From the NCBI GenBank assembly GCA_019915135.1, contig JAHLMK010000005.1, positions 2,604,001 through 2,668,000 of the forward strand: a DNA stretch of 64,000 bases. Direction: 5' to 3'. Each line of letters starts with the position of its first letter. The stretch's first letter is position 1. This stretch comes from Strobilurus pachycystidiatus. Lineage: Eukaryota; Basidiomycota; Agaricomycetes; Agaricales; Physalacriaceae. Of this stretch, positions 11,505 through 22,800 are shown in pieces. The position numbers were made by a program, and so were the translations under genes. The notes beneath the pieces are model-generated. The model did no database searches, was not told where the DNA came from, and was given only the letters and a program-made list of their open reading frames with translations.

Positions 11505-12267
11505 TACTGTCATGATGTAGCCTCGCCGTAACCAAGGACCCTCCCCTTGGGTCACACTTCGGCATCCTGACACTGTGGCTACACGAACCAGCGCCACAAC
11601 GGAAGATGCCGGGAGACATATCAGGGGGTTGGGAGTTTGATCCCTTATGGCGACAGAATCGAGATCATGAAGTCCCGCCCTTGTCGGGCTGCCCGCCCTC
11701 CCGGAGATACTCTGGAGCGAGCACACATGGTGTATGACGCACCGGGAATATACTGAGGCCGCGTGAGTCAGGCGGGAGTCGGTACCCGACCAATCCCGCC
11801 TTCCCAACCAATGGGCGGCCATCGATCTGGCGGGTGATCATCGGGATGACGGGACCTCCATCATCCGCAGCGTCGGACCACTCCCGACGCATTGGGAGCA
11901 TATGGTAGAAGCTTCAAGAAGATGAACGAGGAGCAAGCATGGGATTAGTATAAATACAGAGACAGCGCTGTACTAGTTACCCAGACTTCGTCCTTAACCA
12001 GTTTTCTCCCATACAACTCCGCTGGGCACCCTGAGCTCTCCGTGGTAGGACTCATTCACATGTCTCCCTTCGATACCTCCGCCAACGTCGTTGACTTCAA
12101 CGAGGGAAGGCTCTCTGACGCCACACCTGGGACTAGGTCCGGTGGCGAGCCTTGTACCTTGGGATTAGGTTCCTACGGTACTACAGTCTCTGGCGAGACG
12201 GACGTGCGACCATTGAGGGTCCCTACGGCTGGTACAGTACGACCAGTCGAGCACAATACGAGGATGT
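11505..12267 (+). mobile_element. LTR remnant in plus orientation
   Basis: It contains a TATAAATA box (11949-11956) followed by CAGACTTCGTCCTTA, the same promoter-proximal sequence seen in the inverted LTR at 12.6 kb. A TGAGTCA site lies upstream (11764-11770), along with GGCGGG-rich stretches shared with the neighbouring LTRs. The terminal sequences are degraded, so the ends are approximate. No internal retroelement genes are attached. Confidence 0.5.
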
Positions 12268-13248
12268 TGTTACGACCTGGTCCCGCCATGACAAGGACTC
12301 GCTCACAATGGTGCGTCTCTACGCTCCAACCGTGGCTTTCCTGCGGGCACAACACGCATATCTCCGGGGCGCATCCGTCCGGTCGCTTGGGAGGGATCGC
12401 GGGGAACCTCGACGGATGCTCCTCTGTATCGCCCAGAGAGTGAACACCCAGGAGACCCCGTCTCCTGGTGTCGCGCGATTCATCGGACCCGGTCCGAGAT
12501 GTGGCGCATTGGGATCCTTCGTTCGAGGAGTGGGGGGCGATACTGGAGTTACCGAGGGAGGGCATGGGGGGGAGCCCTTGCTCAGAGGGAGTCAGAGTAT
12601 CCGGCAAGAGAATGCGGAAGGAAACTTGATAAGGACGAAGTCTGACTATCTACTACAAAGAGCGTCTGTATTTATACGTCGACCTCTTGATGAATAACTC
12701 TTCTTCTCGAAGGTTCCGTCGGAAGCGCTCCCGACGCGTCGGGAGCGATGTGCTGCGGTAGCGTGTGGTACCTTTGATCGAGCAAGGAAGGCGCGCTAGA
12801 TCGAGCACCGCTGATTGGACGATGGGCGGGATAAGGCGGGATGGAGCGGGATAGGGCGGGCCGCTGCCCATGCCATGCGGGACTGATCAGGAGATAGCGA
12901 TCATTTGAGTCATTCCTCGACCCAATGGGGCGTCGCTCGTACGGAGTGGCGGGAATCGGGGGAGGGCGGCCGACGGATGTGACGTTGGTCTGGCTAGCGA
13001 GGCGCGGCGAGGTGCGTAGGGATCTGATCGCGTTCCATCGGCAACTCCCGTGATGGCGCGACACGTTCTTCGAGATAAGTTCTCTCCTATGTGGCGCACC
13101 CAATCTATAGTTCGTGCGCGATCTCGTGACAGGTCCACGACCGAGTCATGACAGATGTACGTGGTACGCTCGCAGGAAAGCTATGGGTTGACTACAGGGG
13201 TAGTCTCTCATGAGCGAGTCTATGTCACGGCAGGATCAGGTCGTAACA
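12268..13248 (-). mobile_element. Solo LTR, minus orientation, 981 bp
   Basis: It begins TGTTACGACC and ends GGTCGTAACA, the terminal form typical of fungal Gypsy LTRs. The two ends are imperfect inverted copies of each other over about 95 bp. A minus-strand TATAAATA box (12669-12676) and an upstream TGAGTCA (12906-12912) mark the promoter. I see no 5-bp target duplication (GATGT left, GGTAC right), so the flanks were probably rearranged. Frames of up to 181 codons inside it show no family features. Confidence 0.6.
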
Positions 13249-14180
13249 GGTACCTTGTGTGTGCTTTCTTTTTGAGTGCTGTAGCTGTTCCTGAGTGTTG
13301 TGGCCATTACAACAATGTGTACAATGGTCTGAGAAGCGATCCAAGACCAAGAGAAGCTACTGTCATGCTGTGACAAGTACCAATTCCCTAGTGTTTGCAT
13401 TGATCCACTATGAAAGTATGCGCAGGTGCTCCCGGAGCTCCTGATTGTTAGCGTCCGTCCTAGGGTCCTGGGTAGGTCGGCCTGTCTATCGAGATCGAAG
13501 GTGTTCCGCTGGCAGGAATCAACACGAATGGGAGTCGAGATGTCAATCAGACGAACTCCCCGAGTCGTCTATTGGTCTGTTCTCGCGAGAGGGCGTTCAC
13601 TTAGAGATCGACCCGGTCAATAGCTAAGAGGACGGTCTGTTGGATGAGGAGACGGGGACGAGGACGAAGAACGGGATGATTAAACGTAAAGTCCACTCTA
13701 AGGTTTTTACAAGTATGATAGCGCTGTATTTATACGTCGGGCGGCGGGACCGCGCTGTCCCGCCATCTACCCAAAAGGGCGCTCCTGACTCATTCTCCAA
13801 ACATTGAGAACCTTCTTCGAGGTTCCGGCTAAAAGCGTAAACAACCCAGGCCTGTCCGGCGATGGCGGGTTGTCAGCCGACGCGGCGGGAGTCGATGCCG
13901 ATCAGCGGCGGGATCCACCCATGCGGTCGTGAGGCGGAATCGATGGCAATGGGCACGATAGGGCAGGCGGTATCATGGGAGCGCGTGGTGCTTCTTCTCA
14001 AGAAGCGCCAGCCAGCTCTACCAGAGGAGAGAGCCCTCGTGAACATAGTTGTGCGAGGGGCGGGCGATCGGGAAAGGTCCTCGGCCGAGCGGAGACGGTC
14101 GGGCGCATCTTTATCCTACGGCGATCAACCGCCCTGCTGAGTCTAGACTGCACGAGTAAGTTTGGTAGTTGATGTGGCAA
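13249..14180 (-). mobile_element. Degraded LTR-like copy, minus orientation
   Basis: A minus-strand TATAAATA (13727-13734) with nearby CAGCGCT, an upstream TGACTCA (13786-13792) and GGCGGG-rich sequence match the neighbouring LTRs. Both ends are unclear. No coding region is supported. Confidence 0.35.
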
Positions 14181-14345
14181 GAGTGTTTTCTCAAACTTCC
14201 CTGTAGTCGGGCCGAGTGATCCGGATGTAGGCGCGTATGTTACTTAGTTTGCTAGGATTTCCCTGAGGTGTCGAAATGACAGAGAGAGTCCGCAACTTGG
14301 TCACGCCGGCTTCTCGTAAGGTCGTATCCAATGGTACGTTGCAGA

Positions 14346-14361
14346 GGGGGGGGGGGGGGGG
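14346..14361. repeat. G16 homopolymer
   Basis: Sixteen consecutive G residues precede the LINE remnant. Such a run is prone to length error in sequencing. Confidence 0.9.
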
Positions 14362-14405
14362 AGAAGACAATGCTTCCGCGGAGGTGATATTTGTGAGCGG
14401 GACTC

Positions 14406-15525
14406 GTGGTGGAACAAGATATAGATTCATCCGCGGGTGCGCTCCCCGAGCGCCCCGAGGGGTTCCAAACAGCATCTCAGAAACCAGAAGTGCAACGGGG
14501 CCTCGTGCCCGTCGGACCTCCGGGCCAAGATCATAACATAAAGATGGACAAGGAGGACGAGGGTATGAGGGTGTACACAGACGGGTCAGGCTTTAAGAGA
14601 GGGATTGGGGCAGCGGCGGCGGTGTTATTTGTGGGGAGCAGAGAGATGGAGGCGAGGAGGGTGCACCTGGGACCGGACCAACACCACGAGGTGTATGAGG
14701 GAGAGTGCGCAGGGATGGTAGTGGAAGTGAGAATGCTGAAGGATCAGGCAAAGGTGACCAGGGCAACAATTGTCATCAACAGCAAACTGGCGCTAATGGC
14801 GACACAACTCCAAAAGCCAGCGCCCTCACACTACCTGCTGGACGCGATGTACGCGGAGATTGAGGAGTTGAAGCGGAAGCATCTGGGGGCTCATCTGGCT
14901 ATCAGATAGATTCCAGACCATGAAGGAGTACCGGGCAACGAGGCAACAGACAGAGAGGCAAAACTGGCAGTGAGCACGGCAAAGAATATGACAGAGAGGG
15001 AGAAACTCCCCTGGTTGCTCCACACCACCCTACCCATCTTGTCCTCAGCAGCGCAATGGACGCACCTGGCATACTCACACGGGAAACACAATGCACGCTG
15101 GCACAGGTCGAGATGGTTCATGAAAGCCAAGGAGATGACAGGCGCCACCACGTTCCAGATGGGCAAACAATACGCAAAAATGACAGTAATATTTTTGAGA
15201 AAGGTCACGTCAATCCTCACTCAGCTACAAACAAACCACGCACCTCTCAACCACCACCTTCACAACATTGGCGTTGCCGAATCAGCATTGTGCCTGAGCT
15301 GCTCATATTCAAAGGAGACCGTACGACACTTTCTCTACATGTGCCCTGCCTATGCATCCCAAGGAGTACGCCTTCGTCGAGCCACAAAATCGGGACGCAA
15401 AAACCCTAGCGAAGCCATGATACTTACCTCAATATACATTCAAACTTACATTGATCTTGAACTTGTAACCAACATTATTATTATTAATTTAATTATCATT
15501 TACTTGAATCATAGGTAAAAAAAAC
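14406..15525 (+). pseudogene. 5'-truncated LINE: RNase H and C-terminal domain with a nonsense codon
   Basis: One reading frame encodes the end of a non-LTR retrotransposon ORF2. RNase H starts with MRVYTDGSGFKRGIG, followed by EGECAGMV and GNEATDREAK. After that come the HAPLNHHLHNIG segment and a C-terminal zinc-knuckle-like CLSCSYSKETVRHFLYMCPAY, typical of fungal Tad-type LINEs. A TAG at 14907-14909 interrupts the frame in R-stop-IPDHEG, where related elements have a Trp (TGG to TAG). The third catalytic Asp position reads INSK, an apparent Asp to Asn change. RT and all 5' parts are missing, as expected for LINE insertion. A short A-run (about 15517-15524) may be the tail. It ends 18 bp before the stop of the convergent DUF6535 gene. 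Confidence 0.8.
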
Positions 15526-15542
15526 TGTAACTAATTAATTTA

Positions 15543-18484
15543 TTATGAAACAATCTCTGGATGTGCAATAATTTCCTCCAAGGCACATATACCTTCATCA
15601 AGCAATTCTGCAGTGTAATTTTCAGTAAAAATTTTATATAGCCGATCATCTAATGAAAGAGTATTTATTGTATTATTGATATTTGAAGTAGTTGTCACAC
15701 TCTTTGCATAAAAGAAATTTTTCAATGGAAACTCCATAATGTCTCTGTTTGCAGTTTTATACCAGACACTAAAAGCTTTCCATAGAGACAATATATCAAG
15801 CCATATTGGATGTTTCCAATAAAAAGCAAGTCCATACCAATCACTAGGAATAGTCATCATTAACGCAATGACAAGTCTGCGAGATTGAAGAATATAATAA
15901 GAGAATTCTTTGTCTCCAATTTGAGGAAATTTAGACATACTACCAAAGAAACCTGCTAATGAAGGAGCATCATAATGTTCACCGATATAACCTAGCATTG
16001 AGCGTATTGGATCAGAAGAATTGGATAATATCCAAAATTCTGCAGTATATTCTATCCAATCTTTTCTCAAACAAAATTTATACAGCTCATGATTATCTCT
16101 ATTTGAAGCAATGCATGCTAATTTACCAATTGAAGCAAAAAATTTAGAGAGTAAGTTGAAATGATCAGGTTCCATATAAGCAAGTTCTGAAAGGTTAACA
16201 TCAAAACGTTGCAAAATGTGTTCAAAACTCTGAATAGAGAAAGGAAGTGAAATTATTTTATCATGCGGAAATGTTTCAGGTTGATCTACAGTGAGATTGT
16301 AAATATTTAAAGCGGTTATTTGACAATCTAACTGCCAAATTTGTAAAGTTGGTTTGTTTGTCAAAGTCAAAACAGCCTGAACTAAGTTTGACACTTCATC
16401 AAAATGAGTTATGAAATCATGACAAAAATATATATTGGAAATAGCATGGAGACTATTAAGAAGTAGCTCATGATTGATTGATATAATATTATTGAATTGT
16501 AAATTTTCTGGAGCAGAAATTTGTTGAAGTGCATATTTCCAAGCACCTAACATTAAATATAAAGTAGGAGAAGATATGAGTAGTGAGTCTTCATTAGCTG
16601 AAAGTGACAATAATTTAGATAATCCAGGCTGCAAAGCTTTAATCCTAATAACTTGTCCCAAATTCATCAAATTTAAATTGGAATGTTTTGAAACATCTGT
16701 GTGCCAAAATGAATCATTTTTGAATTTTAACATCAAGACATTGAGCAAAGCAGACATATAGTTTGGTTTATTACGATACATATGAGTCAATCTTATCAAT
16801 TTTTTCCAGATGATTGGACGCAGCAACAAATCACAGTTATCTGCTAAATATTCTATAAAATTCAAGTTTATGTCATACTTAGTCAGATTTCCTGTTGACG
16901 CTAATAATGAAAATCTGAAAAGATGATTTTCATTATCAAACTTCAATATTCTCAGATATTGACAGGCTTCTTTATAGAGAAAAGAAAATCCATTATGTTC
17001 TGGAAAGATGAAAAATGCTGAACTAAAAAATCTTTCCAATTGTTTTGGAGTGTAATAATTTTGTTTAGATATAACATCAATAAAGTCACCATATCCCACT
17101 AGATTATAATATTCATTGTGCAACTCATGAGCTTTTTCCCATTTAGTGGATGCATAAATTTCCACCTCAATTGAAAGACCACTAATGGCCTGAACAACGA
17201 TACTGCGAAGAGAAGGATTGGATGTTGAATGAAAAAGCCAATCAAATGCATCAACTGATAAAATATTGTGATTATCATTGACTATTTTCATCTGAACACC
17301 AAGTAGGGTTTTCAGTGAGGTAGACTTCATGCTCCTCAAGTGATAAGCCCAGAAAGGAAAGGAATGACCAGGTCGCATTTGTTGATACAGTGATCTTGAC
17401 CACTGCCAAAAAACACGCTGCATACGCTTCAAGAAAATGACCAAGACTTGATAGGCGTAATACAGAAAATTTGTCAATGGTGTTAAGTAGGGGCATTGTG
17501 GATAGATGATGGGCATAATATTGCCAGCAAGATAGAGGACGCAGACAACAACAGTCACAAATGCAATTGCCCATGCAAGGCCTTTCCGGAGTGGATGATA
17601 GAAGAGGACCAAACCAATGAAGAAGAGGAAGAGAGAGATGTGCATGATGATGGGCAATATCCCGATGATCACTGTGACACGCCATTTCTCAAATCCCATG
17701 AACCGGAACTGGCGAATGTGACTGCGGAGTGCAGGGGTTCCGGAGATGAAGGTGGTGTATTGGTGCAGCCACTGCTTCACCAGCACGGCTGAAAGGGCAA
17801 CAACAAGGCTCAAGACCAGACTGATGACCCAGAGGCTGTTGACCCACACGTCAACATTGTCCGGTACGAACTGCCCGGCTGGGTCGGCAGACGGAGCGGT
17901 GATGTTGGAACCCTCAGGCCCCGCCAGCTGGAGGACGACCATATCGTGCAGGAGCAGCGCGGACATCTGCCCAAAGTCCGCCTGCAGGTTCTGGGATACC
18001 TGGATGAGGAACGACGTCACCACCGCAGAGAAGAGACCGGCCTAGGGAAGTCGACGAGATCAGTCATCACGATGAAGGATCATTGCAGAGAAAGCCCACG
18101 TACAAAAACAAGCATGACATCCAGTCCGTCACGCAATTGCCCGACGAGTGCGCTGTCAAAGGCAGCTGCCTCTTCGACATAGGCTCGCCATACTCTCGCG
18201 TTCGGCGCCGCCTCCTCCCCGTACGCGTCCTCGGGAAGGCGCGCCTCAAAGTCATCAGAATCCTGGAAAGCCGGACGAGAGGGCTCCTTGTGAGCAGCGT
18301 CTTGTCTCAGTCCAAAGAAGTGCGTATTTGGCGGTGCTGTAGACACACGCGGGATGTGCAGCTGAGTGAACTGGGCCTGGGGAGCGGCAGAGGTGTTCGT
18401 AGTCTCTGGGGGGGTACTGGGGCGAACGCTATCTGCGTTACTGGAAACATTGGTGGTATTGGCATTTGACTCGGGTTGCGACAT
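15543..18484 (-). CDS. DUF6535 domain membrane protein
   Basis: Two exons, 18484-18104 and 18041-15543, joined across a 62-nt intron (GTACGT/CCTAG) in phase 0, give about 959 residues. The N-terminal 100 residues are Ser/Thr/Pro rich and disordered. The DUF6535 domain follows (from WRAYVEEAAAFDS across the splice to about residue 290) with four predicted membrane segments: AGLFSAVVTSFLIQ, the VNSLWVISLVLSLVVALSAV stretch, ILPIIMHISLFLFFIGLV and AFVTVVVCVLYLAGNIMPII. This domain is known from basidiomycete proteins of unknown function. The remaining 600 residues form a soluble, Leu/Asn/Ile-rich C-terminus with no recognised domain. It is strikingly AT rich, while the DUF6535 part is GC rich. 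The 3' end is almost touched by the LINE. Confidence 0.85.
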
Positions 18485-19847
18485 GGTGGAAGCGGAGCAA
18501 GCTGTAGATGTTTCCCACGTCGACTCGGAGCCGCTGGTAGTAGATCAATAATAGCTGTCATACTCAAGTACACGGGTCTTTTTTGTAAGGACTGTTCATT
18601 GCAGTTCTCTCCTGCAACGTGCTTATAATTCCGACAGCCTACGCTCCTTCCCCCATCCTCTCCGGTCGATGTCGTGAGGGCCTGGGAGGGTGCAATTATG
18701 TTTCTGCATCTCATACTATTGCTCCTAGCGCTTTCATCTCCTTTTGTCTGACAGCACATCCCCGTTGCCAGTGCCGTACTGATATCCAATTCCCGGGACG
18801 CGGACAAGACAAAGATGATCACCAGGAGCCTGACGACCAGAAACGGGACAAGGAAGTAGCAGCACTTGGAGTGAACGAGAATGTTTGTCCCTTCGAGTCA
18901 GCATACCCAGCGTCACTCGCCCCGCTTTCGTTGCCCTGTCTTACGCGTCAGCACCGCGGTGTCCACCCTGAAGCATAATACCAACGCCAACGCTCAACAC
19001 ACCACGGACTCGGACTTCCTACCTCAACTATTGGCGTGCACCCGTGAGACCCGCACATCTTGTACGACTCAAACTTTTGCCCTGTCGCGTCGGTGGAGGC
19101 TCTCGCTACTGACTCGGAGTCCAGCCGCAAGGTCAACTTCAAGTTTCAAGAGGAAGTCCGAGTCACCGTGACCTGACGATCGTCACCGTACTATGCCCTC
19201 CCCCGTCCTTTCATTCTTCCGAATTTTCAGCGCTCATCCTGCTCTACCCCAACAACTCGGAGCTCCTCATCGATTTAGACGTCTACGTTCCTGATATGTT
19301 GCATGGTATGTAAGTTCCTTGTTGTTTATGTTTTGGTCTTTCCACCCCTTTTCTGAAACCGTGACAGAAGTCGTGGTAGCGCGAATTCTTCATCACACGT
19401 TGTTGAACTTCATTTATACCCCGTCGGACGTTTGCCTGAGATCGTTGTAATTTGTTTTTTTGACCTGAATCATCATGTCTTCTCGAGGCTCGCAGTTGCT
19501 CCAATAAGTCGTATCTAAACGGTGATACATATGACTGAACACTCAAGCGAGCACCAATTGAGTGTTTCTTCCTTCCCTCAATAACTTGAAGAACCGCCCG
19601 GGCCCGTTTGGTAGCAACTTGAAGGTGAGCAGTGCCGAGGAAGCACGTCAGTCGAGAGGGATGGTGTAAATGAGTAAGGTGCTCATGTATTACACCCTTG
19701 CCACTCACATTCCAACAACCTGTGGCAGTGACACAGGTGAGGGCACAGCAGAAAGAAAGAAAGGGGAGTAAAGCAGATAGATAGATAAGAATTACATTAC
19801 AACAACAACAACACCCTCCCCCCTCCCATCCCTTACACCCTACCCTA
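18485..19847. other. Intergenic region between DUF6535 and SAC3 genes
   Basis: It holds the promoter of the DUF6535 gene on the left and the 3' flank of the SAC3 gene on the right. A minus frame of 197 codons (19283-19876) has no initiation context or family features and overlaps the SAC3 stop. I see no supported gene. Confidence 0.5.
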
Positions 19848-22800
19848 CTACGTAGAATGAAACCGCGCCCGCACATCCCTCGTCAGCGCACGCAGCATCG
19901 CCACCGTCACCTTCCCCCCTCCTTCTTCCGAGAGTCTAGCCCTCTTCGGGGTGTTGGAGTCCTCCAAGTCTTCACTGAGACTGCGTCTGCGCACGAGCGT
20001 CCTCTCCTCCTGAAATCGCTGCTGGTCTTCCTCCAGACGTCTCTGTTGTTCTTCCTCTTGGCGTCTCCGATCTTCCTCCTCCTCCTCTTGGAGTCTTTGT
20101 TGTTCCTCCTGACGTCTCTGTTGTTCCTCCTCATCCTCCTCCCGAATCCTCCCCACCTCAGCCTCCAACCACGCCCGCACCCGCCCCAGCGCGTCGTGCC
20201 GGATAAAGTAGGACCTCTCTCCTTCCTTGCCGTGGCTATGTGAGTTCCCATTCCCATGGATATGTGAGTTCCCGTTCCCATGGCTTTGTGTGTTCTCGTT
20301 CTCACACTCCTTCACAGGCAACCTCCACACCCACTCCCCAAACTCCCTTCTCGGGAACGGCCGCCCCATCCTCCGGTGCTCGCTCAAGTCCAGGTCGACG
20401 TCCCAGGAGAGGACGGCGGCGTACATCCCCTCATCATTTTCGGCGGGTAAGGGAGGGAAGGGGGGTATATTACTGTGGGTTGGGTCTGGGGAGGAGAAGG
20501 AGCTGGAACCGGAAAGTAGCGCGCGCAGAGCAACGTCCACACACCGCGCCACGTCCACCATCGCGCCTACCACACCAACATCAATAAGCGTAAGATTCGG
20601 AGTTGTGTTATGCTGTGTGTGTGCTCACCTAATCCCAATTCCAACCCTCCACGTCCATCCCTTCCATTCACACCCAATCCCCCTCCGTTGAAATGAGTCA
20701 GCCCCCTAACAACACACCCCCACACCCCCCACACCCCCCTCACCCACACCCCCCTCCGGCCCTCCCAGTCCAACCTGAGCTGACCCAGAGCCTGTGCGAA
20801 CTGCGACGCGGGCAGGGCGGGTGAGGGTCTGAAGATCGTGTATGATGATATTAGGGGTGGGGTGGAGGTGGAGGAGGTTGAGGTGTTTATAGAGGAGGTC
20901 GAGCCCTTGTGCAAGGAGGAGGTAGAGGCGTTTAGCGATCTCGAGCCCGAGCCCGAGGTTGAGGCGTTGATAGATGTTGAAGCGCTCGGCGTTGCGGACG
21001 CACAAGCCCGCTCCAACATCGTCCTCACCTCCTTTTCCCCTTCCCCTTCCCCTTCCACACCTTCCCCTCCCCAGGAAACGACCACCACCGCCGGGACGTA
21101 CATCCCTCCTCCCTGCTGCCCCTGGTCATCATAGCGTTCTCCACCCTTTTCACGCGCATCACCCCCAACAACCTCCAACACACCCCTCATCCGCACCAAA
21201 TCCCCCACCTCCCTATACCGTCTCTCCAACTCGTCCTCCTCCACACCCGGAGGCGGCGGCGTGAGCTCGAATATGATCAGACCCGGGCCTGCGGGGTGGG
21301 ACTTGCCCCGCACTCGCACCACCCCCTCCCCCTCCCCCTCCCCATCCAAATCGGCATCCTCCCGACTGAACTTGCGTTCTAGCCAGAGCGCCGTGGCGTC
21401 CCCGCCCAAGGAGAGCCAGATGTCCCAGGGGAGGCGCGAGGGGTGTGGGTGTGGTTGTGAGGATGAAGAGAAGTGTTGTTGTTGTTGTTGAGAGGACGAA
21501 TAGGACGAGGAGTGTTGTGGCATGGCAGCCTCGACGGCGGCGAGGAACGTCCCGCGCGCCCACGTCGTGTGGTTCTAAGCAAAGGAAACGGTGTGAGTCA
21601 CATAGAAACCAGAACGTCAGAGCATGTGCAAAGCGGAACCGAAAAAAAAAACGAAAGAGAGTGAGCAACAAAAAAAAACAGAAACAGAAAAAAAAAGGTA
21701 GAATCACGCCAAAAGGAAGTCCTAGTATGAGCGACACAGAACACAGAACACAGAACACAAACCCCAACCCCAACCCAAAACACAGAAAAAGAACCAAACG
21801 CACCTCCTCAAACCGCCTCGCAAGCTCCTCGTCCGTCCTATACGCATGTGCGCTTTTCCTCTTGGGCTTGGGCTTGGGCTTGCGCGCACTCGTGGATCTG
21901 GACAGAGACGTGCCGTTGCCAGACTTGGATAGCGCCCCGTTGATTGGGGTGGACTTGGATGTGGATGTGGACACCACGCCATTAGTCGTGGACGCGGCCG
22001 CCGCCGCTCCGTTCGTCTTGGATGAACTCAACGCGCTGGAGCTCGTCGCCTCATCAGACCCGAAACCCATCAACGTCCCCTGCCGACTCAACACCAGCGG
22101 GCTCAACACCCCGTCCCCTCCCAGGTCGGTCAGCGGACTCGGGCTGGGTTGGGCGAGGAACGACCCCGACCCCGAAGTGTTTGGGAAGGAACCAGAACCA
22201 GAACCAAGGGATAAAGTTGACGGCTTCTTCCCAAGCCCAAAAAGCGTCCCCGGGCCCTCAGTCGACATCGGCGTACTCGGAATGCCCCCAAACTCCCCCG
22301 AGTCCGTCCTCCCCAACCCCGTTAGGGGCGGCGCGTCCAAATTCGTCAAGGGTGGCGCGTCCCGCAGACTCGGCCTCCGAACCCCAGTGGGCCTGCTTGG
22401 TGTCCCAGCGAAAGCACCCCCGCCAGCAGACGCAGACAGAGGCGTCCCAGGCGGGAGCTCGATCGGGACCTTCTTCGCCAACGGCGGCGGGCCTTCGGGT
22501 TGTGCTGAGAAGGATGTCTGGATGGACAGGGGTGGGGGTGGGGTTGGGGTCGGCTGAGTTGTTGCAGGTATTGGCTGAGTAGTCGCCGTCGGCGCATTCC
22601 CATTCGTGGGCATGAACACCTGCGCACTTGGGTTCAACTACAAGACACCGTCAGCTCCTCTTTCCTTCCTCTTTTTTTTCGATGAGACTCACCTTAGGCA
22701 CACAACCGGATAGGGCGGTTGAGAATATCCCGCCTCCTGTCTTGGGTGCGTTGAAGGCAGATGGGAATGCGGATGTGGTAGTCGATGTGGTTTGGAAGGC

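Noticed and set aside
11620..11650. tRNA T-arm-like GGGAGTTTGATCCC
   Set aside because: No matching acceptor, D or anticodon arms could be folded around it.
12042..13138. Several frames of 70-180 codons
   Set aside because: They lie entirely inside LTR sequence with promoter features and show no protein family character.
19283..19876. 197-codon minus frame after the SAC3 gene
   Set aside because: It has no motif and a Cys/His run from microsatellite-like sequence, and it overlaps the SAC3 stop; probably 3' untranslated sequence.
21445..22557. 370-codon open frame on the plus strand
   Set aside because: It is antisense to SAC3 exon 7 and its introns, is highly Arg/Pro/Asp biased, and arises from low-complexity GC-rich codons of the real gene.
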